10,724 nt of DNA from Arthrobacter sp. GTDB lineage: Bacteria > Actinomycetota > Actinomycetes > Actinomycetales > Micrococcaceae. The position numbers were made by a program, and so were the translations under genes. Positions within the stretch are counted from its first letter, which is position 1. Each line of letters starts with the position of its first letter. Below, piece after piece: positions 1 through 7,284 of the stretch. Below the pieces are notes generated by a model. That model had not been told where the DNA came from, did not search any database, and saw only the letters and a list, made by a program, of their open reading frames with translations. The DNA lies in assembly GCA_025464545.1 (NCBI GenBank), contig JAODMA010000068.1, positions 1 to 10,724 of the forward strand. The letters are read 5' to 3'.

Positions 1-301
1 CGCAACCGCCTGGTTCCACCTGCTCAGCCGGCTGTCAGAGAACCTCCGGGAAACGGAGGTCCGTATTGTCTCGGCTCCGGTGTCCTAACTCAGGGACACC
101 AGGCAGGGAGCGGAGGGGTCAGGAGGCAGTCAGGCCGAATGGTGGGCGCGGTTCAGCGACAGAGGCCGGGTTCGCGGTGACGGAAGACATCCATCCGCTA
201 GACAAAGTAATCATTTTCCCAACCTCCTTTTCTGTTCTGCCGTGGCTCCGGCTGACTGGCCGGGCGACGCGCGCCGTAACCCCGGCAAATCACCCTGGGG
301 T
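1..301. other. left flank without a convincing gene; hairpin-rich, possible minus-strand leader RNA
   Basis: No reading frame here looks like a real protein; the 85-codon plus frame at 66-323 is low-complexity and has no recognisable domain. The stretch contains a 10-bp palindrome CAGCCGGCTG (25-34), a 7-bp stem with a 5-nt loop (42-48 with 54-60) and a 7-bp stem with an 8-nt loop (79-85 with 94-100). Neither hairpin is followed by a T-run on either strand. On the minus strand, a good Shine-Dalgarno (GGAGG) stands 8 nt before an ATG at 214, opening a 31-codon frame that ends at 119. Further along the minus strand the sequence reads AGGTGGAACC (21 down to 12), which contains TGGNACC. Together these could be a leader RNA for a gene left of the window, but this is speculative. 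Confidence 0.3.
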
Positions 302-358
302 CAAAATAAAAAATACACTATGAATGCAGCGGCTGACCACTAAATTCATAAACTTTTT
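302..358. terminator. probable bidirectional rho-independent terminator
   Basis: A 7-bp outer stem (TATGAAT at 319-325 with ATTCATA at 344-350) encloses a 5-bp inner stem (328-332 with 337-341) and a 4-nt loop. The inner stem has a C/A mismatch read on the plus strand, but this becomes a G-U wobble in a minus-strand transcript, so the hairpin is more stable for minus transcription. The minus-strand reading continues into TATTTTTTATTTTG (315 down to 302), a good U-tract. In the plus direction the stem is followed by CTTTTT (353-358). It most likely ends the minus-strand CCA enzyme/phosphatase transcript about 30 nt past its last stop codon. Confidence 0.65.
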
Positions 359-381
359 AGAACTTCTTCTCTAATCTATGT

Positions 382-966
382 TTATAGGCCCCAGCGGACC
401 ACGGCGGGTGTCTTCTTGTCCCAGCCCAGGGTGCAGACTTTCGCCGTTCCCAGCACGAAGTGCCGCCCTTCGTGGGCATCCAGTCCGAGCCATCGGGCCG
501 TCAGTATCCGGGAGAAGTGGCCGTGAGCCACGATCAGGACATTGTCCAGGCCGGACTCCAGCACGCGGGCGACGATCTTGTCAGCCCGCGCGGCGACGTC
601 GTCGAGCGATTCACCGTTCGGCACACCGTGCGTCCAGATCAGGTACTCCGGGTTGTCTTTCCGGATGAGGTCCGAGCTGATGCCCTCGTAGTCGCCGTAG
701 TCCCACTCGACTGCCAGCGGCTCCAGCTGGGCGCCCGGGTAACCGGCCAGTTCCGCCGTCCGCCGCGCGCGCCGGAGCGGCGAGGTCAGCACGAGGTCAA
801 AATCGACGACGTCGAGCACCTTGCGCGCCTCGACCGCCTGCTGCTCCCCTTCCACCGTCAGGGGAAGGTCGGTCAAACCCGTGTACTGCCCGCTCTTTGA
901 CCATTCGGTTTCGCCGTGCCGCAGAATCCACAACTGCGGGCGCGGGGCGTTCGTCGGTGCAATCAC
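382..966 (-). CDS. histidine phosphatase family protein, Shb17/phosphoglycerate-mutase-like
   Basis: A 194-residue phosphatase of the histidine phosphatase (branch 1) superfamily, which uses a phospho-histidine intermediate. The catalytic motif LRHGETEW is at residues 15-22 (nucleophile His17, Arg16). SPLRRARRT (62-70) supplies the phosphate-binding Arg, EWDYGDYEG (87-95) the acidic residue, and VAHGHFSR (146-153) the second histidine, His148. The stretch WSKSGQYTGLTDLPLT (22-37) together with YGDYEG, NGES and AHGH closely recalls yeast Shb17, a sedoheptulose-1,7-bisphosphatase, so a sugar-bisphosphate substrate is plausible but unproven. No signal peptide is seen, so it should be cytoplasmic. 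The start is GTG, directly abutting the TAA of the upstream CCA gene, with a GAGGAG ribosome site (973-978) inside that gene's end 6 nt before the start. The pair should be co-transcribed and translationally coupled. Other members are phosphoglycerate mutases, cobalamin/RNase H-linked phosphatases and SixA-like proteins, so specificity is uncertain. Confidence 0.9.
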   Translation of the reverse strand: MIAPTNAPRPQLWILRHGETEWSKSGQYTGLTDLPLTVEGEQQAVEARKVLDVVDFDLVLTSPLRRARRTAELAGYPGAQLEPLAVEWDYGDYEGISSDLIRKDNPEYLIWTHGVPNGESLDDVAARADKIVARVLESGLDNVLIVAHGHFSRILTARWLGLDAHEGRHFVLGTAKVCTLGWDKKTPAVVRWGL

Positions 967-2466
967 TTAGGACTCCTCAGTTGTGGACGGTTCGACGGCG
1001 GCGCTGGTTTCGGCTTCTTCCACGGGGGCAGACTCCGGCTGGGATGCCCACCACCCGCGCAGTTTGGCCATGGCTGTTTCCGGGTCCAGCGGGCCGTATT
1101 CCATCCGCTCTTCCAGCAGGAACTTGTAAGCCCGGCCGACGACGGGACCGGGCTTGAGGTCCAGCAGCGCCATGATCTGTCCGCCGTCCAGATCGGGACG
1201 GACGGCCTCGAGGGATTCCTGCTCCCGCAGGCTCGCTATCCTGGCTTCCAGGTCGTCATAGGCGAAGGACAGCCGCTCGGCCTTGCGCTGGTTGCGGGTC
1301 GTCACATCCGAGCGGGTGAGCCGGTGCAACCGCTCCAGGAGGGGTCCAGCGTCAGTGACGTAACGGCGGACGGCGGAGTCGCTCCAGCCGGCGTCCCCGT
1401 AGCCGTAGAACCTCATGTGCAACTCGACGAGACGGGCCACCGCCTTGATTGTGTCGTTGTCGAAGCGGAGCGCCTTCATACGTTTTGCCGTCAGCTTGGA
1501 GCCGACCATGTCGTGGTGCCGGAAGCTCACCGCGCCGCCCGGCTCGAAGCGGCGCGTGGCCGGCTTTCCGACGTCGTGCATCAGGGCAGCGAACCGCAGC
1601 ACGAAGTCGGGGCCGGGAACGGCGCCGGCGGCATCGGTCTCCAGAGCTGCGGCCTGCTCCAGGACCTGGAGGGAATGCTGGTAGACGTCCTTGTGGCGGT
1701 GGTGCTCATCCGCCTCCAGGCGGAGCGCCGCGACCTCGGGCAGCACGAACTCGGCCAGCCCGGTGTCGACCAGCAGGTCCACGCCAGCCCGGGGATGGGC
1801 AGCGCAGATCAGCTTGACCAGCTCCTCCCGCACCCGCTCGGCGGAGATCATCGTGATTCGTTCCGCCATCCGGGTCATGGCTGCGCGTACGTCGTCATGG
1901 ACCGCTACACCCAGTTGGGCGGCAAACCGGGCCGCGCGCATCATGCGCAGCGGGTCGTCGGAGAAGGAGGTTTCCGGGGTTCCCGGCGTGGCGAGAACGG
2001 AGCCGTGCAGGTCGCGGACGCCGCCGAAGGGGTCCACGAGCTCCAGCTCCGGCAGGCGCAGGGCCATGGCGTTGATGGTGAAGTCCCGGCGCAGCAGGTC
2101 GTCGGTCAGGGAATGTCCGAAGGCAACCACCGGCTTGCGGGAGTCGGGATCGTAGGCCTCGGCGCGGTACGTGGTGATTTCGATCTGGAAACCGGCCTTG
2201 CGCATCCCGATCGTGCCGAAGGCACGGCCGATCTCCCAGTAGTTATCTGCCCACTTCTTGATCAGGGACACCGTCTGGTCGGGGGTGGCATCAGTGGTGA
2301 AGTCCAGGTCGGGGGAGACGCGGCCCAGGAACAGGTCGCGCACGGGGCCGCCGACGAGGGAGAGTTCGTGGCCGGCGTCGACGAACCGCTGTCCGAGTTC
2401 CAGAACCACCGGGTCCACCTGGAAGTCAACGGTGTGCGAGTCAGTCTTGTGATGTGCGTGCGCCAT
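967..2466 (-). CDS. cca: CCA tRNA nucleotidyltransferase with HD domain
   Basis: A 499-residue class II nucleotidyltransferase that adds or repairs the 3' CCA end of tRNAs using CTP and ATP, in the cytoplasm. The head domain shows LVGGPVRDLFLG (37-48), the catalytic carboxylates in DLDF (Asp53, Asp55), RRDFTINAMA (126-135), DDPLRMMRAARF (170-181) and ERVREE (210-215). An HD-type metal domain follows, with HHRHKDVYQHS (255-265) and ALMHDVGKP (294-302), as in actinobacterial CCA/poly(A)-polymerase-family members. The last ~25 residues are Ala/Glu/Ser/Thr-rich and probably disordered. Length is normal for the actinobacterial family. It is divergent from the NUDIX gene, an arrangement like pcnA (Rv3907c)/Rv3908 in M. 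tuberculosis. The ATG at 2466 has no clear Shine-Dalgarno; a TATGCT -10-like box lies 9 nt upstream, so the mRNA may have a very short leader. CCA-adding versus poly(A)-adding activity cannot be told from sequence alone, but CCA addition is the expected role where no other such gene exists. Confidence 0.93.
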   Translation of the reverse strand: MAHAHHKTDSHTVDFQVDPVVLELGQRFVDAGHELSLVGGPVRDLFLGRVSPDLDFTTDATPDQTVSLIKKWADNYWEIGRAFGTIGMRKAGFQIEITTYRAEAYDPDSRKPVVAFGHSLTDDLLRRDFTINAMALRLPELELVDPFGGVRDLHGSVLATPGTPETSFSDDPLRMMRAARFAAQLGVAVHDDVRAAMTRMAERITMISAERVREELVKLICAAHPRAGVDLLVDTGLAEFVLPEVAALRLEADEHHRHKDVYQHSLQVLEQAAALETDAAGAVPGPDFVLRFAALMHDVGKPATRRFEPGGAVSFRHHDMVGSKLTAKRMKALRFDNDTIKAVARLVELHMRFYGYGDAGWSDSAVRRYVTDAGPLLERLHRLTRSDVTTRNQRKAERLSFAYDDLEARIASLREQESLEAVRPDLDGGQIMALLDLKPGPVVGRAYKFLLEERMEYGPLDPETAMAKLRGWWASQPESAPVEEAETSAAVEPSTTEES

Positions 2467-2487
2467 AGTTTCTTAAGCATAGTTTCT
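2464..2487 (-). repeat. 10-bp direct repeat across the CCA-gene start codon
   Basis: The decamer CATAGTTTCT (plus-strand reading) occurs at 2464-2473 and again at 2478-2487, separated by 4 bp. The first copy contains the start codon of the minus-strand gene; the second contains an out-of-frame ATG (2480) and overlaps the putative -10 box. It may be a small duplication or a regulatory repeat. Confidence 0.6.
2476..2481 (-). promoter_or_regulatory. candidate -10 box for the CCA gene
   Basis: Read on the minus strand this is TATGCT, matching TANNNT, ending 9 nt before the ATG at 2466. No good -35 hexamer is seen 16-18 nt upstream. If used, the transcript would be almost leaderless, which fits the missing Shine-Dalgarno. 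A single -10 match is weak evidence. Confidence 0.35.
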
Positions 2488-2634
2488 CGGACCCTTCAGA
2501 AAACCGATCCGGCACCATCCAGCGCCGTACGCGGCTGCCCGACGGGCCTGTGCTCATCCGGCGCTGCCGGCGAGCACTTTTCGGTCGGCCAGTTTCGTGT
2601 CATGTTGAGGTCATCAACAGCGGACAAGAGTCGT

Positions 2635-2640
2635 TAGAGT
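2635..2640 (+). promoter_or_regulatory. candidate -10 box placing the NUDIX gene on a leaderless transcript
   Basis: TAGAGT matches TANNNT and ends exactly 7 nt before the ATG at 2648, the spacing typical of actinobacterial leaderless mRNAs. This decides between ATG 2648 and the in-frame GTG at 2639, which would lie inside the -10 box. No convincing -35 is present. A short inverted repeat GTTGA-N5-TCAAC (2604-2608, 2614-2618) sits upstream of the box and could be an operator. Confidence 0.4.
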
Positions 2641-2647
2641 GGACTTC

Positions 2648-3196
2648 ATGGCTCATCCCGTACCCAGCGCTCCCGGCAGGAGGACAAACGCACCGTTGCC
2701 GTCGGCAATCGGTGCCAACGTCGCGCCGGTCCAGCACTCGGGTCAGGCCTCGCTGCCGACCGTGGAGGAGATCTCCGCCGGCGGCGTCGTTGTAGATACA
2801 TCCGACCCCGCACTTCGCGTTGCCATCATCGCCCGCCTCAACCGGGGCGGCCGGCTGGAATGGTGCCTGCCGAAGGGCCATCCGGAAGGCCAGGAAAGCA
2901 ACGAGGAAGCCGCCGTGCGTGAAATCGCCGAGGAAACCGGGATTGAGGGCAAGATCCTCGCGCCGCTGGGCAGCATCGATTACTGGTTTACCGTCAGCGG
3001 GCACCGCGTCCACAAGACCGTCCATCATTACCTGCTGCAGGCCACCGGCGGTGAACTCACGATCGAAAACGATCCGGATAAGGAAGCCGTGGACGTCGCC
3101 TGGGTTCCCATCCAGGAGCTGGCACGAAAACTCTCCTTTCCGAACGAGCGCCGAATCGCGGATCTCGCCAAGGAAGTCCTTCCGGAACAACGCTAG
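2648..3196 (+). CDS. NUDIX hydrolase
   Basis: A 182-residue NUDIX-superfamily hydrolase that cleaves nucleoside diphosphates linked to another moiety. The NUDIX box is complete and canonical at residues 77-99: Gly77, Glu83, then REIAEETGI (91-99), carrying the Mg-binding glutamates. The preceding EISAGGVVV and LEWCLPKG are typical of the fold. About 38 residues of Pro/Ala-rich, probably disordered sequence precede the domain. The order CCA gene (divergent), NUDIX, murJ corresponds to Rv3907c, Rv3908 (MutT4) and Rv3910, so a MutT4-like protein is likely; the substrate is not readable from sequence. The start is placed at ATG 2648 because of the -10 box 7 nt upstream; GTG 2639 would add three residues. 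It ends 61 bp before murJ on the same strand, so the two may be co-transcribed. Confidence 0.92.
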   Translation: MAHPVPSAPGRRTNAPLPSAIGANVAPVQHSGQASLPTVEEISAGGVVVDTSDPALRVAIIARLNRGGRLEWCLPKGHPEGQESNEEAAVREIAEETGIEGKILAPLGSIDYWFTVSGHRVHKTVHHYLLQATGGELTIENDPDKEAVDVAWVPIQELARKLSFPNERRIADLAKEVLPEQR

Positions 3197-3257
3197 AGGC
3201 GCGGAAGCGGCTGGGACAGGCCGTGGATAGCGCACAAAGCCATGACCGGGTGAGACG

Positions 3258-5351
3258 ATGAAGACGATGTCATCAGCCAAACCCACTCCGCCGCCCTCCG
3301 GTCCCGCCGATTCCAAAGCTGTCCACACCGGAGAAGCCCGTTCCAGCGCCATCATGGCCGCGGGCACGCTCGTCTCGCGCTTCCTGGGGTTCGGGAAGAC
3401 CTGGATGCTGGCAGCGGCCCTGGGTCTTGGCTCCACGGTCAACGACACTTTCATCAACGCGAACAACCTGCCGAACCTGATTTTCCTGTTGGTGGCAGGC
3501 GGTGTCTTCAACGCCGTCCTGGTACCCCAGATCATCAAGGCCAGCAAGGCCCCGGACAGGGGTGCGGACTACGTCAGCCGGCTCCTGACCCTGGCCGTGC
3601 TGGTCCTGCTCGCCCTCACGCTGCTCGTTACCCTGCTGGCGCCATGGGTTATCGAACTGACCACCCAGGACTATTCGCCGCAGCAGAAGGCGCTGGCGGT
3701 CACCTTCGCGTTCTGGTGCCTCCCCCAGATCTTCTTCTATGGCCTGTACGCCCTGCTCACCCAGATCCTCAATGCCAACGGTGCCTTCGGGCCCGCCATG
3801 TGGGCTCCGATCCTGAATAATATCGTGGCGATCGCCGGACTGGGCATGTTCATCGGCATCATGGGTACCAACGCGGCCAACCCCCACACGATTGACAACT
3901 GGGACTCGTTCCAGACCTTTCTTGTAGCCGGATTCTCCACTATCGGGGTGGTGGCCCAGACAGCCATTCTGCTGGTCCCGGTGTTCCGGCTACGGCTTGG
4001 GCTGCGGCCACGCTTCGGCTGGCGCGGGGTGGGATTGGGCCAGGCCGCCAGGCTCAGTGTCTGGACCCTGGCGACGGCCGCCGTCGGGCAGTTGGCCTTC
4101 CTCTATGTCATGCGCATCGCCACCATCCCGGGCGCCGAACGTCTCCGCCTGGAACAAGTCGGTGACCCCGCGGCGGACACACTGCCGGGCAACGCCGTCC
4201 TGGAGGTGGCCAGCCAGCTTTACCTGCTGCCGCACTCGATCATCGCGCTGTCCCTTGCCACGGTGCTCTTCAACCGCATGACCCGGGCGTCGCAGGACGG
4301 GAACCACGATGAACTGCGCAGTGCGCTGTCGCACGGACTGAGGACCATGGCCGTAGCGACGGTCTTCGGGGCACTGGCGCTGTTCGCCCTCGCCGGACCG
4401 CTGGGCATGTTCTTCTCGGGAGGGGAACGCCAGGACGGTGTCATGCTGGCGCAGACACTCACGATCCTCGCCCTGAGCACTCCCTTCATGAGCGCCAATT
4501 TCATGATGTCCCGGGTGTTCTATGCCAACGAGGATGCGCGAACGCCGTTCTTCATCCAGCTGGTGCTGGCGCTCGTCAACGTGGTGACAGCGTTCCTGAT
4601 CCAGTTCCTGCCGTTTGATCAGATCATCTTCGCGATCGCCATCCTTTACACCGGCGGGAACATCCTCTCCGTGATCGTCAGCGCCATCTTCCTGCGCCGG
4701 CTGCTGGGCCACCTGGACGGCCCCCGGATCGCCAACTCCTACATCAGGATGGGCTACGCGGCCCTTGGCGCCGCTCTCGCCGGAGCCGGGGCCCTGTGGC
4801 TGCTGGGCAGTTACAGCCCCGACGGGTTCGCCTGGAGCAGCCCCCTTGCGGCCCTGGTGACGATCATCGTCGTCGGTCCCATCATGCTTGCCGCCTATCT
4901 CGTCCTGCTGAAGCTCTTCCGCGTCACCGAACTGCGGGACCTCCTGCAGCCGCTGCTGGGCCGGCTCCGGCGCAGCTCCGACGCCGCGCCCGTCCCGGCC
5001 GCCGCGGGAGGCAACGCCGGCGACAATTCCGGCAGGCCTGCAGAGGGCGCCGGAACGGTCCCGGCCCGCCCGGAAAGGGCCACTGTCTCGGTGGACACGG
5101 GCCTGATTCCCAGAATTTCCGGGGAGTTCGACGCCGCCTCCTTCCGGGCGGGGCCGGATATCCGGGAACCTGAGGAACGCACCGGCTGGCCTGCAGGACC
5201 CGAGGGCGGTTACCTGCCTGCCGAAGACCTACCCAGTTCAGCCGAGGGCGGTCTCGGCCGGGGCGACGTCCCGTTGCCGGGCCGTCGGACGTATCAGGGC
5301 CCGGCGGGTCACAATCCGTATTTCCCATTCGGCCGTAAGAAGAAAAAATAA
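3258..5351 (+). CDS. murJ: MurJ/MviN-family lipid II flippase with long cytoplasmic tail
   Basis: A 697-residue integral membrane protein of the MOP-superfamily MurJ group, which moves lipid-linked peptidoglycan precursor across the cytoplasmic membrane. Residues ~31-555 hold many hydrophobic segments consistent with a 14-helix flippase. Family-typical stretches are SRFLGFGKTWMLAAALG (40-56), NANNLPNLIFLLVAGGVFN (68-86) and VASQLYLLPHSIIALSLATVLF (about 317-338). The tail (556-697) is hydrophilic, Gly/Pro-rich and ends in PFGRKKKK. In M. tuberculosis the corresponding protein carries a pseudokinase in this place, which recruits FhaA after PknB phosphorylation; here the kinase-like part is in the next gene. 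The tail is therefore a candidate interaction region. The start at ATG 3258 has only a weak GGTGAG upstream; the in-frame ATG at 3267 is an alternative with better spacing. No terminator is visible after the stop. Confidence 0.95.
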   Translation: MKTMSSAKPTPPPSGPADSKAVHTGEARSSAIMAAGTLVSRFLGFGKTWMLAAALGLGSTVNDTFINANNLPNLIFLLVAGGVFNAVLVPQIIKASKAPDRGADYVSRLLTLAVLVLLALTLLVTLLAPWVIELTTQDYSPQQKALAVTFAFWCLPQIFFYGLYALLTQILNANGAFGPAMWAPILNNIVAIAGLGMFIGIMGTNAANPHTIDNWDSFQTFLVAGFSTIGVVAQTAILLVPVFRLRLGLRPRFGWRGVGLGQAARLSVWTLATAAVGQLAFLYVMRIATIPGAERLRLEQVGDPAADTLPGNAVLEVASQLYLLPHSIIALSLATVLFNRMTRASQDGNHDELRSALSHGLRTMAVATVFGALALFALAGPLGMFFSGGERQDGVMLAQTLTILALSTPFMSANFMMSRVFYANEDARTPFFIQLVLALVNVVTAFLIQFLPFDQIIFAIAILYTGGNILSVIVSAIFLRRLLGHLDGPRIANSYIRMGYAALGAALAGAGALWLLGSYSPDGFAWSSPLAALVTIIVVGPIMLAAYLVLLKLFRVTELRDLLQPLLGRLRRSSDAAPVPAAAGGNAGDNSGRPAEGAGTVPARPERATVSVDTGLIPRISGEFDAASFRAGPDIREPEERTGWPAGPEGGYLPAEDLPSSAEGGLGRGDVPLPGRRTYQGPAGHNPYFPFGRKKKK

Positions 5352-5403
5352 GGCCTGAAGGTGTTCCGACGCCGTGCTTCCGCGGCGGGGACACTGGATC
5401 GGA

Positions 5404-5409
5404 TAGGAT
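5404..5409 (+). promoter_or_regulatory. candidate -10 box upstream of the pseudokinase-like gene
   Basis: TAGGAT is a good actinobacterial -10 hexamer, in the 171-bp gap after murJ. No recognisable -35 is found 16-18 bp upstream, and the distance to the GTG at 5523 implies a leader of over 100 nt. It may give the gene its own transcription in addition to read-through from murJ. Confidence 0.3.
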
Positions 5410-5511
5410 CGAAAACTAACAAGGGAAGTTGCAGACCAGGGGTCAACCGGCTTTACCGGAGGGCTTGCGGTCACTGATGAAGTGGTCAGGCCGGCAGTTC
5501 CCGGACAGTCT

Positions 5512-5517
5512 AGGAGG
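5512..5517 (+). promoter_or_regulatory. strong Shine-Dalgarno fixing the GTG start at 5523
   Basis: AGGAGG lies 5 nt before the GTG at 5523. It is the best ribosome site in the window and supports this start codon. Confidence 0.75.
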
Positions 5518-5522
5518 AGCCC

Positions 5523-7109
5523 GTGTCCCACCCGATCGATGTCGGATCAGTACTAGGTGGCCGTTACAAGGTCACTGCCACCGTACTGACTTCGCATGAC
5601 CAGGATCTGGTGCTGGACGGCGTCGACCAGGTGCTCAACCGTGCCGTGAGCATCCTTGTGGCCGGCCCGGACAACGCCGACCAGGTGGCCAAGAGCGCCC
5701 GCGAAGTGGCTACGGGAGAGCGGCCGGGACACGTTCAGATCCTCGATCTGGGCGTCAGTGACCTCACCACGTACCTGATCACCAACCACACGTCCGCGGC
5801 CGACTTGCTGGATCTTGTGGTCTCCTCCAACCCGCCGTATGTCGAACCGTTCTTCACGGACACGCTGGGCAGCGAGATCTTCGGGCACGCCCGTTCCAAG
5901 GAACCCGAAACGTACGACGGCCTCTACGACGATGAGGAAGTCGACGCCGGCTACATAGACTACGGACAGCAGCCGCGGGGAGCTGCGGCCCCGGCGTCTC
6001 CGCCGGTCCACGAACCCCTGCATCCGACGTCGCCCCCTTCGCCCCCCGCTGGAACCGCGGCCGCCGCTGCAGCCGGAATGGTCGCCGCGAGCGGTCCAAA
6101 GAAGTCCCCGAAGACCGCACCACAAAAGGCGGCGCCGCACACGACGGCTCCCCAGCCAGTTCAGGCGGCGGGCGCTTCTCAGCCCACCACGATGCAGCCG
6201 GATGTGCCGTCCGCCCCGGCCCAAACGACTCCAGAAGCAGCCGGCGACAGGCCGAAGGTCTCCTTGTGGTCCGATGACGATTACACCTATGACGTGCCCG
6301 CTGAACAGGATCATTCCCCCCAGCAGGGTCAGCCCGTGGCCGCAAACGCGGCCGGTGGGGTCCTGCTTCCGCCGGAAAAGGACCGCACGCCCCGCAGTTT
6401 TCCTGCTGCTGCCCGGACTGCGGAGCCGGATGAGGATGACTACAAAGAGGATGAAGGGCCCGGCAGCGAACCACGTTCCAAGCGCTGGCTCATCGGGGGA
6501 TTGCTGGCGGCCGTCCTGGTCGCAGGTCTAATCTTTACCGTGACGAACCTTGGCAGCCTCTTCAAGAGCAGCCCGCCCCCCGCCGCCGGCCCTTCCTCGG
6601 CCAGCACTCCGGCCGCCAGCTCCGGAAAGCCGTCGTCGACCGCCAGTTCCGCGCCAGCTGCCGGACCTCCAGCTATCGAGGGTGTCACCCGAAGCGGCGA
6701 CTTCGACTTCGCTGGGGCATATGACGCCGATTTGGCCAAAACGTTCGACGGAAACGGCGCCAGCTACTGGTCCGATATGGAATTCGCCACGGACAACTGG
6801 GGCGGCCTCGCCACCGAAGTGCCGCTGGTGGTCAAACTGGAGGGCCCCTCCCAGGTCTCGTCGGTGACGTTGAGCCAGCTGGGAGCTTCCGGCGGAAACA
6901 TCAGCGTCCTGACAAACGACCGCCCGTCCCTGGAGGGAGCAAAGCAGGTCGGAAGCAACAGTTTCACGTCTCCGGATCTCACCATCTCCTTGCAGGAGCC
7001 GGTTACGGCCGAGTACGTGATCGTGTCCATCAAGACACTTCCCAAACTCGCAGCCCCCAAGACCCGCTACGGTTTCGGCCTGCGCCTCGCCGAAATCAAA
7101 GTCCAGTAG
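5523..7109 (+). CDS. membrane-anchored protein with degenerate kinase N-lobe and extracytoplasmic beta domain (MurJ-associated)
   Basis: A 528-residue protein that appears to be the detached C-terminal half of a mycobacterial-type MviN fusion. Residues 7-98 align by eye with the start of a Ser/Thr kinase domain: LGGRYKV opens it as in Pkn-type kinases, but the Gly-rich loop is lost (VTATVLTSHDQD) and the usual VAIK/VAVK lysine position reads VSIL (42-45). No HRD or DFG motif and no C-lobe follow, so it cannot be an active kinase. Residues ~100-320 are acidic then Pro/Ala-rich and probably disordered. A single membrane helix (322-342) follows the basic RSKRW, placing the C-terminus outside. 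A Ser/Pro/Ala linker leads to a beta-rich domain (about 386-528) with a DFDFAGAYDADLAKTFDG opening and W-rich middle, suggestive of a discoidin/galactose-binding-like fold. The likely role is regulation or scaffolding of cell-wall synthesis with the adjacent MurJ; this is inference from context. It is followed by 175 bp without a gene. Confidence 0.8.
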   Translation: MSHPIDVGSVLGGRYKVTATVLTSHDQDLVLDGVDQVLNRAVSILVAGPDNADQVAKSAREVATGERPGHVQILDLGVSDLTTYLITNHTSAADLLDLVVSSNPPYVEPFFTDTLGSEIFGHARSKEPETYDGLYDDEEVDAGYIDYGQQPRGAAAPASPPVHEPLHPTSPPSPPAGTAAAAAAGMVAASGPKKSPKTAPQKAAPHTTAPQPVQAAGASQPTTMQPDVPSAPAQTTPEAAGDRPKVSLWSDDDYTYDVPAEQDHSPQQGQPVAANAAGGVLLPPEKDRTPRSFPAAARTAEPDEDDYKEDEGPGSEPRSKRWLIGGLLAAVLVAGLIFTVTNLGSLFKSSPPPAAGPSSASTPAASSGKPSSTASSAPAAGPPAIEGVTRSGDFDFAGAYDADLAKTFDGNGASYWSDMEFATDNWGGLATEVPLVVKLEGPSQVSSVTLSQLGASGGNISVLTNDRPSLEGAKQVGSNSFTSPDLTISLQEPVTAEYVIVSIKTLPKLAAPKTRYGFGLRLAEIKVQ

Positions 7110-7199
7110 CGAGCCTTCACCTGGCTCCCGCGTCACCGCGATCTCATCGTTGGGGCGGTACCCTGAACCGGGGCGTCCCTTGTGATGCCCTCCGCCATC

Positions 7200-7225
7200 G
7201 GAATATTCAGCACCAAGTAGTAGTT
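7200..7225 (+). promoter_or_regulatory. SigR/SigH-type promoter of trxB-trxA
   Basis: GGAAT (7200-7204) and GTT (7223-7225) are separated by exactly 18 bp. This matches the thiol-oxidative-stress ECF sigma consensus GGAAT-N18-GTT known from Streptomyces SigR and, in similar form, mycobacterial SigH, both of which control thioredoxin operons. Transcription would begin at about 7231-7233, giving a ~50-nt leader to the GTG at 7285. The position directly before trxB makes a chance match unlikely. Confidence 0.75.
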
Positions 7226-7284
7226 GTGCCATGTGGCCGGCCACCCAGGCGGGCGCATCGACAAAGGAAGAGGTTCACCGTTCA

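Noticed and set aside
916..2637. 573-codon open frame on the plus strand opposite the CCA gene
   Set aside because: It is an antisense shadow of the CCA enzyme, which has all family motifs; the plus-strand product has no recognisable domain.
5370..5387. Terminator after murJ
   Set aside because: Only a 5-bp stem with an 8-nt loop and no T-run.
5523..5822. Active Ser/Thr protein kinase
   Set aside because: The Gly-rich loop and ATP-binding lysine are missing, and there is no catalytic HRD or DFG motif.
7111..7127. Terminator after the pseudokinase-like gene
   Set aside because: A GAGCC/GGCTC 5-bp stem without a T-run is too weak.
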